A DNA stretch of 21,476 nucleotides, taken from positions 1-21,476 of IMG/VR virus record IMGVR_UViG_3300022539_000157, one strand, 5' to 3'. Position numbers and translations under genes: made by a program. Position 1 is the stretch's first letter, and every line of letters begins with the position of its first letter. Below the pieces are notes generated by a model. That model did no database searches. It was given only the letters and a program-made list of their open reading frames with translations, and was not told where the DNA came from. Of the stretch, positions 6,945-13,962 are shown piece by piece. The DNA comes from a virus.

Positions 6945-7132
6945 AATCACTAATTCAATCAGAGAAGAAAAGAAGTTTTGTTGACAAGTCGAAGATTGGC
7001 ATTGTGTGGATACCCGACCCGAATTGTAAGATATGTTACGGACGTGGATACATAGGGAAATATGTAAAGACGGAGCATCACGTTCCTTGTAAATGTTTGA
7101 AAGAGAACAAAGACAGGAGGATTGTAATATGA
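6941..7132 (+). CDS. Small protein with a DnaJ-like zinc motif
   Basis: A 63-aa basic protein. CKICYGRGYIG near the middle matches the CxxCxGxG element of DnaJ-type zinc fingers, and CKCL about 18 residues later offers the second Cys pair. I prefer the ATG at 6941 over the in-frame ATG at 6926. The former sits in an ATGA overlap with the previous stop and has GGAAG upstream; the latter has no ribosome site. The stop overlaps the next ATG (7129-7132). Only one finger is present, so it is not a chaperone. It may be a metal-binding adaptor. Confidence 0.65.
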   Translation: MKSLIQSEKKRSFVDKSKIGIVWIPDPNCKICYGRGYIGKYVKTEHHVPCKCLKENKDRRIVI

Positions 7133-7890
7133 AAAGTAAAATAGCAATGGCGTTTCTTCTGGGTATTTTTGTTATGATTTCGATAGGTGCGAGAAAATAT
7201 TTAACAACTCAACAGATATTGAATGATGTTTTAGTCAGAGGCGGAACTGCTATCAACGGGCATCACACTACACAGCAAGCTTTGAATATGGCGCATAACG
7301 TCAATGATAATGCTTTGAACATCTGGATTGATACGCTTGATTTTTTAGTGGTAACCGATAGCATAAAGGCGAGTTCGGGAATTTGGTGGTATTGCAAGTA
7401 TATAGACGCACTCAATGTCGCAGAAGGTGCTTCTGGCGCAACTTGGACAGCCCCGACATACAATACAATAGGAGGCTATCAACTTAACGCAAATACTGAA
7501 TATTTATATTTCAACGGGAATGTATGCAATAATTGGATTGGTGCGAGTGATATTGAAATTGTAATAGTGTGGGAATTGAATGTCGCTTCCGTTTCCGCAA
7601 CGGACACCGTTGAACTCGATTTGTTATGCTGGTATAAAGGGGAAACTGAAGACACGACAAAATATCAAGCGTTGAATGTGAGGACTTGCGTGGGGAATGA
7701 AACTCGATATACAATGCACAGAATCACATTTGAAATGGATTGGGATTTGGCTAACAATGTCATTGAAGTAGGAGACATTATTTCTTTTCGACTCAATCTC
7801 GATACAGCCAACTCAGACAAGGACGATGTGATTTTCAATTTTACAAATTATCGTTATTTGACGGATGTGCCACAAGTTAAAAATTATTAA
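7129..7890 (+). CDS. Signal-peptide-bearing beta-rich protein, possible virion surface protein
   Basis: A 253-aa product starting at the ATG preceded by AGGAGG (7115-7120). An earlier in-frame ATG at 7093 has no site. Residues 1-20 (MKSKIAMAFLLGIFVMISIG) form a Sec-like signal or membrane anchor, without a lipobox Cys. Residues 21-75 include TTQQILNDVL and HHTTQQALNMAHN. The remainder is a long beta-rich domain with ASDIEIVIVWELN and DTVELDLLCWYKG, reminiscent of beta-sandwich decoration or fibre proteins of phages (weak resemblance by eye). It lies between portal and protease, where virion components are expected, yet a signal sequence is unusual there. Whether it is exported or keeps the helix inside the virion cannot be decided here. 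Confidence 0.75.
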   Translation: MKSKIAMAFLLGIFVMISIGARKYLTTQQILNDVLVRGGTAINGHHTTQQALNMAHNVNDNALNIWIDTLDFLVVTDSIKASSGIWWYCKYIDALNVAEGASGATWTAPTYNTIGGYQLNANTEYLYFNGNVCNNWIGASDIEIVIVWELNVASVSATDTVELDLLCWYKGETEDTTKYQALNVRTCVGNETRYTMHRITFEMDWDLANNVIEVGDIISFRLNLDTANSDKDDVIFNFTNYRYLTDVPQVKNY

Positions 7891-7900
7891 GGAGGATGGT

Positions 7901-8377
7901 ATGAGGAAATGTGAATTTTTTATTTTGTTTATCTCGCTTGCAGTAATTTTCACTATCGGCTGGCGATGGACTAACGTCGGGCATACTTGGAACTTGCGAC
8001 CTCTAACCGTTACAAGCGAGGCTCAATTCTGGGTTGTATCTGATAGTGATACGGTATGGACTGAACACGTGGCGGACAGACTCATAGACTCATTGTTTGT
8101 CATTGGTGGAGTTGAACGAGGCGTAACACTTGAGTTCTTTTTCTGCCCGTATGGTGATAGCGGGAAAGTAACTCTGTTATGGTTTTACGGAAATGACAGA
8201 TACACATTGCTTGTTGATACGATTGTGGATACGACTTTGGCAAGCCTTGATACATTACACGAAACTTACGCAATGACACACTTTCAAGATAAGTGGGCAT
8301 CCGTTATGTTCGGGGATAGCATAGACCCGACCGCTGGTGATAGCGTAAGATATTGGCTTGTTGAATATGACCAATAA
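7901..8377 (+). CDS. Second signal-anchor protein, small beta-rich
   Basis: A 158-aa protein beginning MRKCEFFILFISLAVIFTIG, a hydrophobic N-terminal helix followed by GWRWTNVGHTW. The rest is beta-rich with repeated Asp-Ser/Thr-hydrophobic turns (SDTVW, DSLFV, DTIV, DTLHE, DSIDP, DSVRY). I chose the ATG at 7901 with AAGGAGGAT (7889-7897). A Met 12 codons upstream lies in the previous gene without a site. It is tandem with the preceding signal-peptide gene, separated by 10 bases. No clear AxA cleavage site is visible, so it may remain anchored. Function unknown. Confidence 0.72.
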   Translation: MRKCEFFILFISLAVIFTIGWRWTNVGHTWNLRPLTVTSEAQFWVVSDSDTVWTEHVADRLIDSLFVIGGVERGVTLEFFFCPYGDSGKVTLLWFYGNDRYTLLVDTIVDTTLASLDTLHETYAMTHFQDKWASVMFGDSIDPTAGDSVRYWLVEYDQ

Positions 8378-8386
8378 GGAGGAAAA

Positions 8387-8602
8387 TTGAAATATCAATT
8401 TGTAAATTGGTTTCCTGAATTTGTTGGATTTGGATTTGTTAGATTAAATATTTCAAGTTCAAATTTAGCCTTGATATATGATTGGTCTTTTAGATTTGGT
8501 TTTTGTAAATTAAGAAAATGGCACAAGATAACTTCTGAAGATTTGCAAAAATCAAGTAAAATAGATGAATTATACAATAGGTTTGTAAGGGGGGCGATGT
8601 AA
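8387..8602 (+). CDS. Small hypothetical protein with TTG start
   Basis: A 71-aa basic, aromatic-rich protein (KYQFVNWFPEFVGFGFVRL). The TTG at 8387 is chosen because AAGGAGG (8377-8383) sits just upstream, and no ATG follows until the very end. Its stop shares a base with the protease ATG (TAATG at 8600-8604). It is AT-rich relative to the protease gene. No family recognised. Confidence 0.55.
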   Translation: MKYQFVNWFPEFVGFGFVRLNISSSNLALIYDWSFRFGFCKLRKWHKITSEDLQKSSKIDELYNRFVRGAM

Positions 8603-9963
8603 TGGATAAAGAAAAGATGTTATATAAATATTTCGATACTTCCGCTTGCAAGATTGTTGAGTCTGATGATGAGGAACGGACTTTGATTTTCACCATTTCA
8701 GATGAAACGGTAGATAGATACAAAGAGATAATGAAGGCGAAGGGTTGTCAATTGGAAGAATATCTGAAAAATCCCGTTGTCTTGTGGGCTCATAACAGAA
8801 ATCAAGAATTGCCTCCGATTGGAAGGGCTGAATGGGTTAAGAAAGTAAAGAATTCACTCAAGGCAAAGGTGCAATTCGCACCGACTGAGTTTGCAACAAG
8901 TATCTATGAACTTTATAAAAAAGGATTTATGAATGGCGTTTCAGTTGGCTATATCACTTTGGAATGGAAGGATGTTGTTGAGGATAACGACACACCTGCC
9001 AGAAAGATAATTGAGAAATGGGAGTTGCTTGAATTCTCAGCCGTGCCCGTGCCTGCCAATCCCAACGCTTTGATTTCAGCAAGAGATGCGGGAATAGAAG
9101 TTCCCGAATTGGCAATGAAATCCTTTGAAGATTGGTGTAAAAAAGAAACTAAATTCTGTCAAGCACATTCTTGCTCAAAATTCCCTTGTGAAAACAGCAA
9201 AGAAAGAGATGTAGTTTTTGAGAAACTATATAAAGAAGAAACTCCAATAGAGGAAACCCCAGAGATAGCACTATCAGAAGAAGAAGTAAAACTCTTGCTC
9301 GAAGAAAAACCTTTTGAGAATGAGCATAGTTGCAGGTTGGAAGATCCGAAACAGTTCGACAAGTTCAATCGCAAGAATTGCCAGCAGAAACACGACGGGA
9401 AATGTATCGACGTTATCTTTGGAATCAAGGCTAATAAGTCGAAGATTCAAGCGTTGAGATACAATAAGAAAGTATGGACGGAAGGAAGTGCAAAAGCACA
9501 TTGCAAGACCAGAGAGGGAAGATTTGAGCCTGCGAAAAAAGACAAGAAAGATATTGATTATAATGCTTTTATCGGAATAGTTCACGGAGATGATTATACT
9601 TCGGATTATATTTGTATACACAAAGACCTTGTTGAGTTATTTGGTGAAGAAAAAGCAGATGCAATATGGACAGGAGAACTTGATTTGATAGAAATATTAA
9701 AATCAATTCTTAAAAAAGACCATAACGAAATTGACCTTGAAAATATCGAGGTTAATGATGGCGAGGAAATTAACCTTGCCGAAATAGAAGTCCTTGAGAC
9801 TGGACTGGAGAGTTCAGATAAAGATGTTCTCGACCTTACCGAAAAGGACGTTGAGGATTTGATAAAAGACCTCAAAAAAGAATTCGGTGAAGAAATCAGC
9901 GAAAAGGTTGTGAACGGATTTATTGGAGAACTCAGGACAAAGTATCTGGGAAAAGTTGACTAA
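8602..9963 (+). CDS. HK97-family prohead protease with long C-terminal extension
   Basis: A serine protease (peptidase S78-like) that cleaves capsid and scaffold segments during head maturation. The N-terminal ~165 residues carry the signature: H64 in LWAHNRNQ, S114 in NGVSVGY, and LEFSAVPVPANPNAL. At 453 aa it is more than twice the size of a bare protease. Residues about 240-310 hold a Cys/Trp-containing module (NRKNCQQKHDGKC, then KVWTEGSAKAHCKTREGRFE). A WT..A..HC type motif occurs in other phage proteases. Residues about 360-450 are strongly acidic and leucine/isoleucine-rich helices. The acidic tail may act as a built-in scaffold (inference). Ribosome site AAGGGGGG at 8588-8595. Confidence 0.92.
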   Translation: MDKEKMLYKYFDTSACKIVESDDEERTLIFTISDETVDRYKEIMKAKGCQLEEYLKNPVVLWAHNRNQELPPIGRAEWVKKVKNSLKAKVQFAPTEFATSIYELYKKGFMNGVSVGYITLEWKDVVEDNDTPARKIIEKWELLEFSAVPVPANPNALISARDAGIEVPELAMKSFEDWCKKETKFCQAHSCSKFPCENSKERDVVFEKLYKEETPIEETPEIALSEEEVKLLLEEKPFENEHSCRLEDPKQFDKFNRKNCQQKHDGKCIDVIFGIKANKSKIQALRYNKKVWTEGSAKAHCKTREGRFEPAKKDKKDIDYNAFIGIVHGDDYTSDYICIHKDLVELFGEEKADAIWTGELDLIEILKSILKKDHNEIDLENIEVNDGEEINLAEIEVLETGLESSDKDVLDLTEKDVEDLIKDLKKEFGEEISEKVVNGFIGELRTKYLGKVD

Positions 9964-9986
9964 AACTTTTAACCCAGGAGGTTCTT

Positions 9987-11189
9987 GTGGAAACCACAAA
10001 AACCATAACGTATGAGAAACTTAAAGATAAACTGAAAGGAGAAATCTTTGGTGAACTCATACCAGAAACCTCAAAGAAAATCATTGAAGACCTCTTTGAA
10101 AAACCAGAGATGAAGAAACTCTTTGAGGAACATAACAAACTTGTGGCTCAGGGCGTTGACCTTAAGAAACAAGCGGAGCAAGACGTTCCCTTTGCTCAAT
10201 CTGCAAGATTCATCAGAGCACTCCACGCTGATGATAGAAAGACACTTGCGGAAATTCAGAAGGCGGAAATCGATAAGTGGGAAAGAAAGAACGGATTGAC
10301 TTATATGAGCGAAGGCGACAACGTTCAAGGCGGTTATCTCGTTCCCGTCGAATATTACGATGAGATTATGAGACTTCCCTGTGCTTACGGTATTGCAAGG
10401 AGAGACTGTCGGATTATCCCGATGAACAGCAGTGTAATGCACATAACCACATCCGCCGGGCTTCCAACAACTTACTGGATTGGCGAGGCGGCTCAGAAAG
10501 TAGAAAGCAAGCCAACTTTTGGAAGGGTAACATTGACGGCGGTGAAACAAATTGCCCTTGTCGTGTTTACCGACGAACTGCTTGCCGATGCGACACCTCC
10601 ACTCGTGCAGTATATCATCGAGGTTACAAGAGAAGCCATTGCACAGGGCGAAGATGAAGCTCTGTTTAATGGCAACGGTGGAGCGGGTATCACGGGCGTT
10701 CTCGCTTGTGGCACTCAGGTGACGATGGATAACAACAGACAGTCATTCACTCAGGTTCACACGGACGACATCATTCGCTTACCTGATGCGGTCGCTTGCA
10801 ACGCTGAAGTTGGAGGGAAATATTACTTCCATAAAAACATCTTGACGCATCTTAGACTGTTAAAGGCCACAACAGGCGCTTACATTCTCAACGAAGTTCC
10901 CGTAACAGGCGGGCCAGGAACATTGAACGGTTATCCATTTGAGGTAAGTCCTCAGATGCCGAACAATGCCGATGATGCAGTTGACACTCCCTTCATCATT
11001 TTCACTAATATGAAAAGAACAGTCGCATTCGGAGACAGACAGATGCTTACAGTGAAAATGGCAGATCAGGCAACGATTACAGCAGTGAACTTGTTTGTTT
11101 ATGATATGCAGGCTTTACGCTTTGTCGAAAGGCTCGACATCGAGTGCCTGCTTCCAACTGGTATTGCAGTTCTTTACACCGCACCATAA
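9987..11189 (+). CDS. Major capsid protein, HK97 fold
   Basis: A 400-aa coat protein. Residues 1 to about 105 are charged and helical, like the delta or scaffolding domain of HK97-type coat proteins that the protease removes. GGYLVPVEYYDEIM at about 115-128 marks the usual start of the mature subunit. TTYWIGEAAQKVESKPTFGRV and KQIALVVFTDELLAD follow, as in HK97-type E-loop and spine-helix regions. The start is a GTG with a near-perfect AGGAGG (9976-9981); the nearest ATG lies inside the domain. GTG on an abundant protein is unusual but well supported. It lies directly after the protease, the normal order. Confidence 0.93.
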   Translation: METTKTITYEKLKDKLKGEIFGELIPETSKKIIEDLFEKPEMKKLFEEHNKLVAQGVDLKKQAEQDVPFAQSARFIRALHADDRKTLAEIQKAEIDKWERKNGLTYMSEGDNVQGGYLVPVEYYDEIMRLPCAYGIARRDCRIIPMNSSVMHITTSAGLPTTYWIGEAAQKVESKPTFGRVTLTAVKQIALVVFTDELLADATPPLVQYIIEVTREAIAQGEDEALFNGNGGAGITGVLACGTQVTMDNNRQSFTQVHTDDIIRLPDAVACNAEVGGKYYFHKNILTHLRLLKATTGAYILNEVPVTGGPGTLNGYPFEVSPQMPNNADDAVDTPFIIFTNMKRTVAFGDRQMLTVKMADQATITAVNLFVYDMQALRFVERLDIECLLPTGIAVLYTAP

Positions 11190-11201
11190 AAGGAGGGAAA
11201 A

Positions 11202-11720
11202 GTGAAAAAGATATTTATTATTGCAATGCTTCTCGCACTTATGATTTCTGTCCCTCTTTTCTCGCAGATAAAACCCGCCCCTATTTATTGGGCGAAGTTT
11301 ACGGGTTTTGTGAGCATTACAGGAGTGGACACTATTGTTGGAACTGCAACAGACACCATCATCATAAACATTCATAATTGTTATGAGAACTATTATGCTC
11401 CAGCGGATACTCAAGCTTCATTAGTAAGGACTGTATGGTGTCTTGCTATTTATGCCAATGAGGCGGTCAATGATTCTGTCGATTGGGATTTGGATTTATC
11501 GCTGAGTCCCGACAGTCTTCATTGGAATTACAGAGGCGAAATAGGACCGCATACGATGTCGGCAGATTCGCTATTGTTATATAGCATAACTAAAGATGCC
11601 GATTTAATGGAATGGCTGAGAATCATACGTGTCGGCGGAGCGGCCAACGACGCAAGTGCAGGTTCGATAGGTGAGATATTTTTGATATGGCGAGTTCCGA
11701 ACATCAGAGGGAAATACTAA
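11202..11720 (+). CDS. Signal-peptide protein in decoration-protein position
   Basis: A 172-aa product that starts at a GTG preceded by AAAGGAGGG (11188-11196). Residues 1-22 (KKIFIIAMLLALMISVPLFS after Met) form a classical signal peptide with a plausible cleavage before QIKP. The rest is a beta-rich domain with many Asp-Ser/Thr turns (DTIVGTATDTIII, NDSVDWDLDLSL, PDSLHWNYRG, SADSLLLYS). The length and the site immediately after the capsid gene are those of head decoration proteins, but a signal peptide is not expected for one. It resembles the 7901 and 21257 products in composition. No family recognised. Confidence 0.78.
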   Translation: MKKIFIIAMLLALMISVPLFSQIKPAPIYWAKFTGFVSITGVDTIVGTATDTIIINIHNCYENYYAPADTQASLVRTVWCLAIYANEAVNDSVDWDLDLSLSPDSLHWNYRGEIGPHTMSADSLLLYSITKDADLMEWLRIIRVGGAANDASAGSIGEIFLIWRVPNIRGKY

Positions 11721-11730
11721 AGTAACTTAA

Positions 11731-11770
11731 AGAGGGGTGGGCGTTGACTGAGTTGATGGTCTGCCCCTCT
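11731..11770 (+). other. mRNA hairpin downstream of capsid region
   Basis: AGAGGGG (11731-11737) pairs with CCCCTCT (11764-11770), extended by TGGGC against GGTCTG-side bases with wobbles, closing a loop of about 16 bases. There is no T-run afterwards, so it is not an intrinsic terminator. It lies directly before the AAAGGAGG ribosome site of the next gene. It could stabilise the capsid mRNA end or mark RNA processing. Confidence 0.5.
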
Positions 11771-11787
11771 ACAAAAGGAGGCGTTAG

Positions 11788-12021
11788 ATGGGAAAGATTA
11801 CAGTTAAGGCTAATCACCCTGTTTACAATTCGCTTGGAGTCAAGGGATTTCCGAGAAGGGTGGACTGCGGTGAAGAAATCACGGCGGACGAGAATGTTCT
11901 CAGATGTTTTGGTATGAAGAACTTCACCGTTGTCAGTGGCAAAAAGACAAAAGACATCCCCGGTGATACTGACAAGAAAGAAAGCAAAGCAATGACAACT
12001 AAAGACGGAAAAAAAAAGTAA
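11788..12021 (+). CDS. Small Lys-rich protein, possible frameshifted gene
   Basis: The 77-aa zero-frame product starts with a compact N-terminal part (GKITVKANHPVYNSLGVKGF, then RVDCGEEITADENVLRCFG) and ends in a Lys-rich tail. I do not recognise the family. The position between capsid and connector is typical for small head-joining or capsid-associated proteins. Ribosome site AAAGGAGG at 11774-11781. The final codons are GGA AAA AAA AAG TAA. A -1 slip there would add 19 residues, giving 96 aa, and end at 12077 immediately before the next ATG. Confidence 0.75.
   Translation: MGKITVKANHPVYNSLGVKGFPRRVDCGEEITADENVLRCFGMKNFTVVSGKKTKDIPGDTDKKESKAMTTKDGKKK
12012..12018 (+). promoter_or_regulatory. 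A-AAA-AAG slippery heptamer at a stop codon
   Basis: The heptamer is in the correct zero-frame phase and is followed at once by TAA. After a -1 slip the frame reads GTA ACA GCT ATT... and stays open to TAA at 12075-12077, which abuts the ATG at 12078. An imperfect hairpin (TAAC-A-GCT against AGC-A-GTTA, 12019-12042) starts right after it. A AAA AAG is the heptamer used by E. coli dnaX (known). Use here is inferred; a nine-A run could also be a sequencing or natural indel. Confidence 0.55.
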
Positions 12022-12077
12022 CAGCTATTGATAAAGCAGTTAACAGAATCCTAAAAAAGAAAGGATGTGCGGGATAA

Positions 12078-12854
12078 ATGAGTCTGATTAGTCTTGCTGA
12101 TTTGAAAAGTTTCATTGATATGAGTTTGACCGAGACTTTTGCCGATGTCAAATTGCAGGGGATAATCGACGGAACTATTGCGGAAGTCGAGCAACGCATA
12201 GGGCAGGTGCTTACCGCTGAAACCATCACGGAGTTATACGATGGCGATAGAACTAATACTATCCTGCTTGACAACGGACTTGTAACGGGAGTTACGCACG
12301 TCAAGATTGACGGTGTGGCAATGGCTGTGGCTGATTATGTGTGGAACGCCGAAGGTGAGATTATTTCAATAGGAGGATATTTCTACAAAGGCTTGCAGAA
12401 TCTCGAAGTCAGATATACGCACGGATATTCGTCCGTAACAGTTGTAGCGACCAACCTTCCCGTTACCATCGGTTTCAGCGTTTACAAAGACAGACCGTCG
12501 AAAGTATGTGACGGTTATTATTCGGGGCTTGCGAGCGTCGTTCTCAATTCGTTGGCAAGCGGTGCGGGTATAACCTATGTCGAAGGCACGGACTATACGG
12601 TTATGGAATTGACGGGCGAAGTCGTCGCACTCGAAGCGGGTGCTATTGTTAGCGGTGCGACTTTGTATATCGAATCGGGAACTTACACAGAATATTCTAA
12701 TCTGCCGAAGGATTTAGAACTCGCCTTGAAAAAGATAATGTCAAATACATATCACGGTTCGCTTGTAGTTGCGGAAGTCGAAGGCTCGCCGAAAGTTTTT
12801 TCTCAAACTGAGATTAACGCAGTGATAGGAAAATACACGAGGTTGGCAATATAA
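12078..12854 (+). CDS. Head-tail connector (gp6-like) with inserted domain
   Basis: The 258-aa protein has the helical connector signature at both ends. The N-terminus is SLISLADLKSFIDMSLTE, DVKLQGIIDGTIAEVEQRIG and ITELYDGDRTN...VRYTHGY. The C-terminal helix is NLPKDLELALKKIMSNTYHG. These form the adaptor ring under the portal. Between them, residues about 118-204 look like an insertion, ending in ITYVEGTDYTVMELTGEVVA. A similar VEGTD motif occurs in the tail protein encoded at 14142. The nearest Shine-Dalgarno-like AAAGGAT is about 12 bases off and weak. The ATG abuts a stop in the -1 frame of the previous gene, which suggests translational coupling. Confidence 0.78.
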   Translation: MSLISLADLKSFIDMSLTETFADVKLQGIIDGTIAEVEQRIGQVLTAETITELYDGDRTNTILLDNGLVTGVTHVKIDGVAMAVADYVWNAEGEIISIGGYFYKGLQNLEVRYTHGYSSVTVVATNLPVTIGFSVYKDRPSKVCDGYYSGLASVVLNSLASGAGITYVEGTDYTVMELTGEVVALEAGAIVSGATLYIESGTYTEYSNLPKDLELALKKIMSNTYHGSLVVAEVEGSPKVFSQTEINAVIGKYTRLAI

Positions 12855-12863
12855 GGAGTGAAA

Positions 12864-13010
12864 ATGGATACTTTTGCAGTAAGATTATATCGTAATAACA
12901 AGAGAAAAAAAAGTAATGAATTGACGAAAAAGGAAGCGAAAAATTTCTTGATTGCCGTAAAACATCTTGAGAAATATCTCAAAAAGGAATATGACGTAGA
13001 CAAAAAATAA
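12864..13010 (+). CDS. Tiny Lys-rich hypothetical protein
   Basis: A 48-aa very basic protein (MDTFAVRLYRNNKRKKSNEL, then a Lys/Glu helix AKNFLIAVKHLEKYLKKEYD). Ribosome site AAGGAGTG at 12853-12860. The stop is followed by a three-codon frame (ATG GAC GAA TAA, 13010-13021) whose stop overlaps the next gene's ATG, so two TAATG junctions occur in a row. Function unknown. Confidence 0.55.
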   Translation: MDTFAVRLYRNNKRKKSNELTKKEAKNFLIAVKHLEKYLKKEYDVDKK

Positions 13011-13020
13011 TGGACGAATA

Positions 13021-13503
13021 ATGAAACCAAAACTGATAATTCACGATAAAAAAGTTAGAGCGAATATGGACAAGTTGAGAAGGAAAACCCCTGACGCTTC
13101 TGAAAGGGCAATGTTGCGAGCGGTGGAATTATTGAGAGGTTACATCGTCAAGAATAAGTTGAGCGGGCAGATTCTCAAGACAAGAACGGGAAGATTGAAA
13201 GGAAGTATCCAGCAAGAAGTTATCAGCAAAAAAAATGAAACAATCGGCAGAGTTGGAAGCAACCTCAAATACGCACGAATTCACGAACTCGGTGAAATCA
13301 TACCAGCACATACCATCTATCCCGTCAAGGCTTCGGCTTTACATTTCTATATGAATGGTCAAGAAGTATTTTGCAGGAGTGCGGACATACCCGATGTTAA
13401 AATGAGAGAGAGGCATTACATAAGAGATAGTATGGAGGAAATGACTCCACGATTGCAAAAAGAAATAGGGCAGAAATTCTGGACAGAGGTGACAAGTGGA
13501 TAA
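13021..13503 (+). CDS. HK97 gp10-like head-tail joining protein
   Basis: A 160-aa basic protein of the HK97 gp10 / tail completion group that joins the connector to the tail. The motif KTRTGRLKGSIQQ (about residues 53-65) followed by VGSNLKYARIHELGEIIPAH (about 78-97) is the signature of the family, and RHYIRDSMEEM near the end is usual. Its start has only a weak GGACG site. The preceding TAATG chain suggests re-initiation. The 3' end overlaps the next gene by eight bases. Confidence 0.85.
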   Translation: MKPKLIIHDKKVRANMDKLRRKTPDASERAMLRAVELLRGYIVKNKLSGQILKTRTGRLKGSIQQEVISKKNETIGRVGSNLKYARIHELGEIIPAHTIYPVKASALHFYMNGQEVFCRSADIPDVKMRERHYIRDSMEEMTPRLQKEIGQKFWTEVTSG

Positions 13504-13954
13504 AGAAACTGCCTGGGATGAAGTTGTTACAAGATTGGAAGCCATCACGGGAATCAAAAAAGTCTATGAGGGATTCAGAGACCTTGATTCAATTCCCGAT
13601 TCTCATAAACCTTGCATTATGCTTGAGCCTGACATTACGGATGTTCTTGAGGAAAATTACGATGAAGTTGGTGGCAATTACGCACTTGAAGAAGTTCACC
13701 TCATTCTCTGGGTGCTTTTCGTATTATTTGAAAAAGATAAACAAGTAACGGGCAAGACTGGAATCAATGGAGTGTTCGATTGGGAAAAAGCGGTCAAGAA
13801 CAAGCTCACGGAAGCCCCGAAACATCTTGACAATAAAGTTGCAAAGATAAGATTCGATAGCGTTATATATCTGAGAAGTGTAGGAGAAACCACGAAAGGA
13901 ATTGTAAGACTCGTTCAAATAGAAGTCGGATTGTTAGGAACATATTCTACATAG
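13496..13954 (+). CDS. Tail terminator/completion-like protein
   Basis: A 152-aa protein in the place of the tail terminator, between the gp10-like gene and the tail tube gene. It starts with a helix (DKETAWDEVVTRLEAITG) and has beta strands (EEVHLILWVLFVLF, VAKIRFDSVIYLRSVG, GIVRLVQIEVGLLGTY) consistent with the alpha-beta fold of these ring proteins. The start is GTG at 13496 inside the upstream gene, with GAGGTGA at 13486-13492. The call rests on gene order and size more than on a clear motif. Confidence 0.68.
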   Translation: MDKETAWDEVVTRLEAITGIKKVYEGFRDLDSIPDSHKPCIMLEPDITDVLEENYDEVGGNYALEEVHLILWVLFVLFEKDKQVTGKTGINGVFDWEKAVKNKLTEAPKHLDNKVAKIRFDSVIYLRSVGETTKGIVRLVQIEVGLLGTYST

Positions 13955-13962
13955 GAGGTTAT

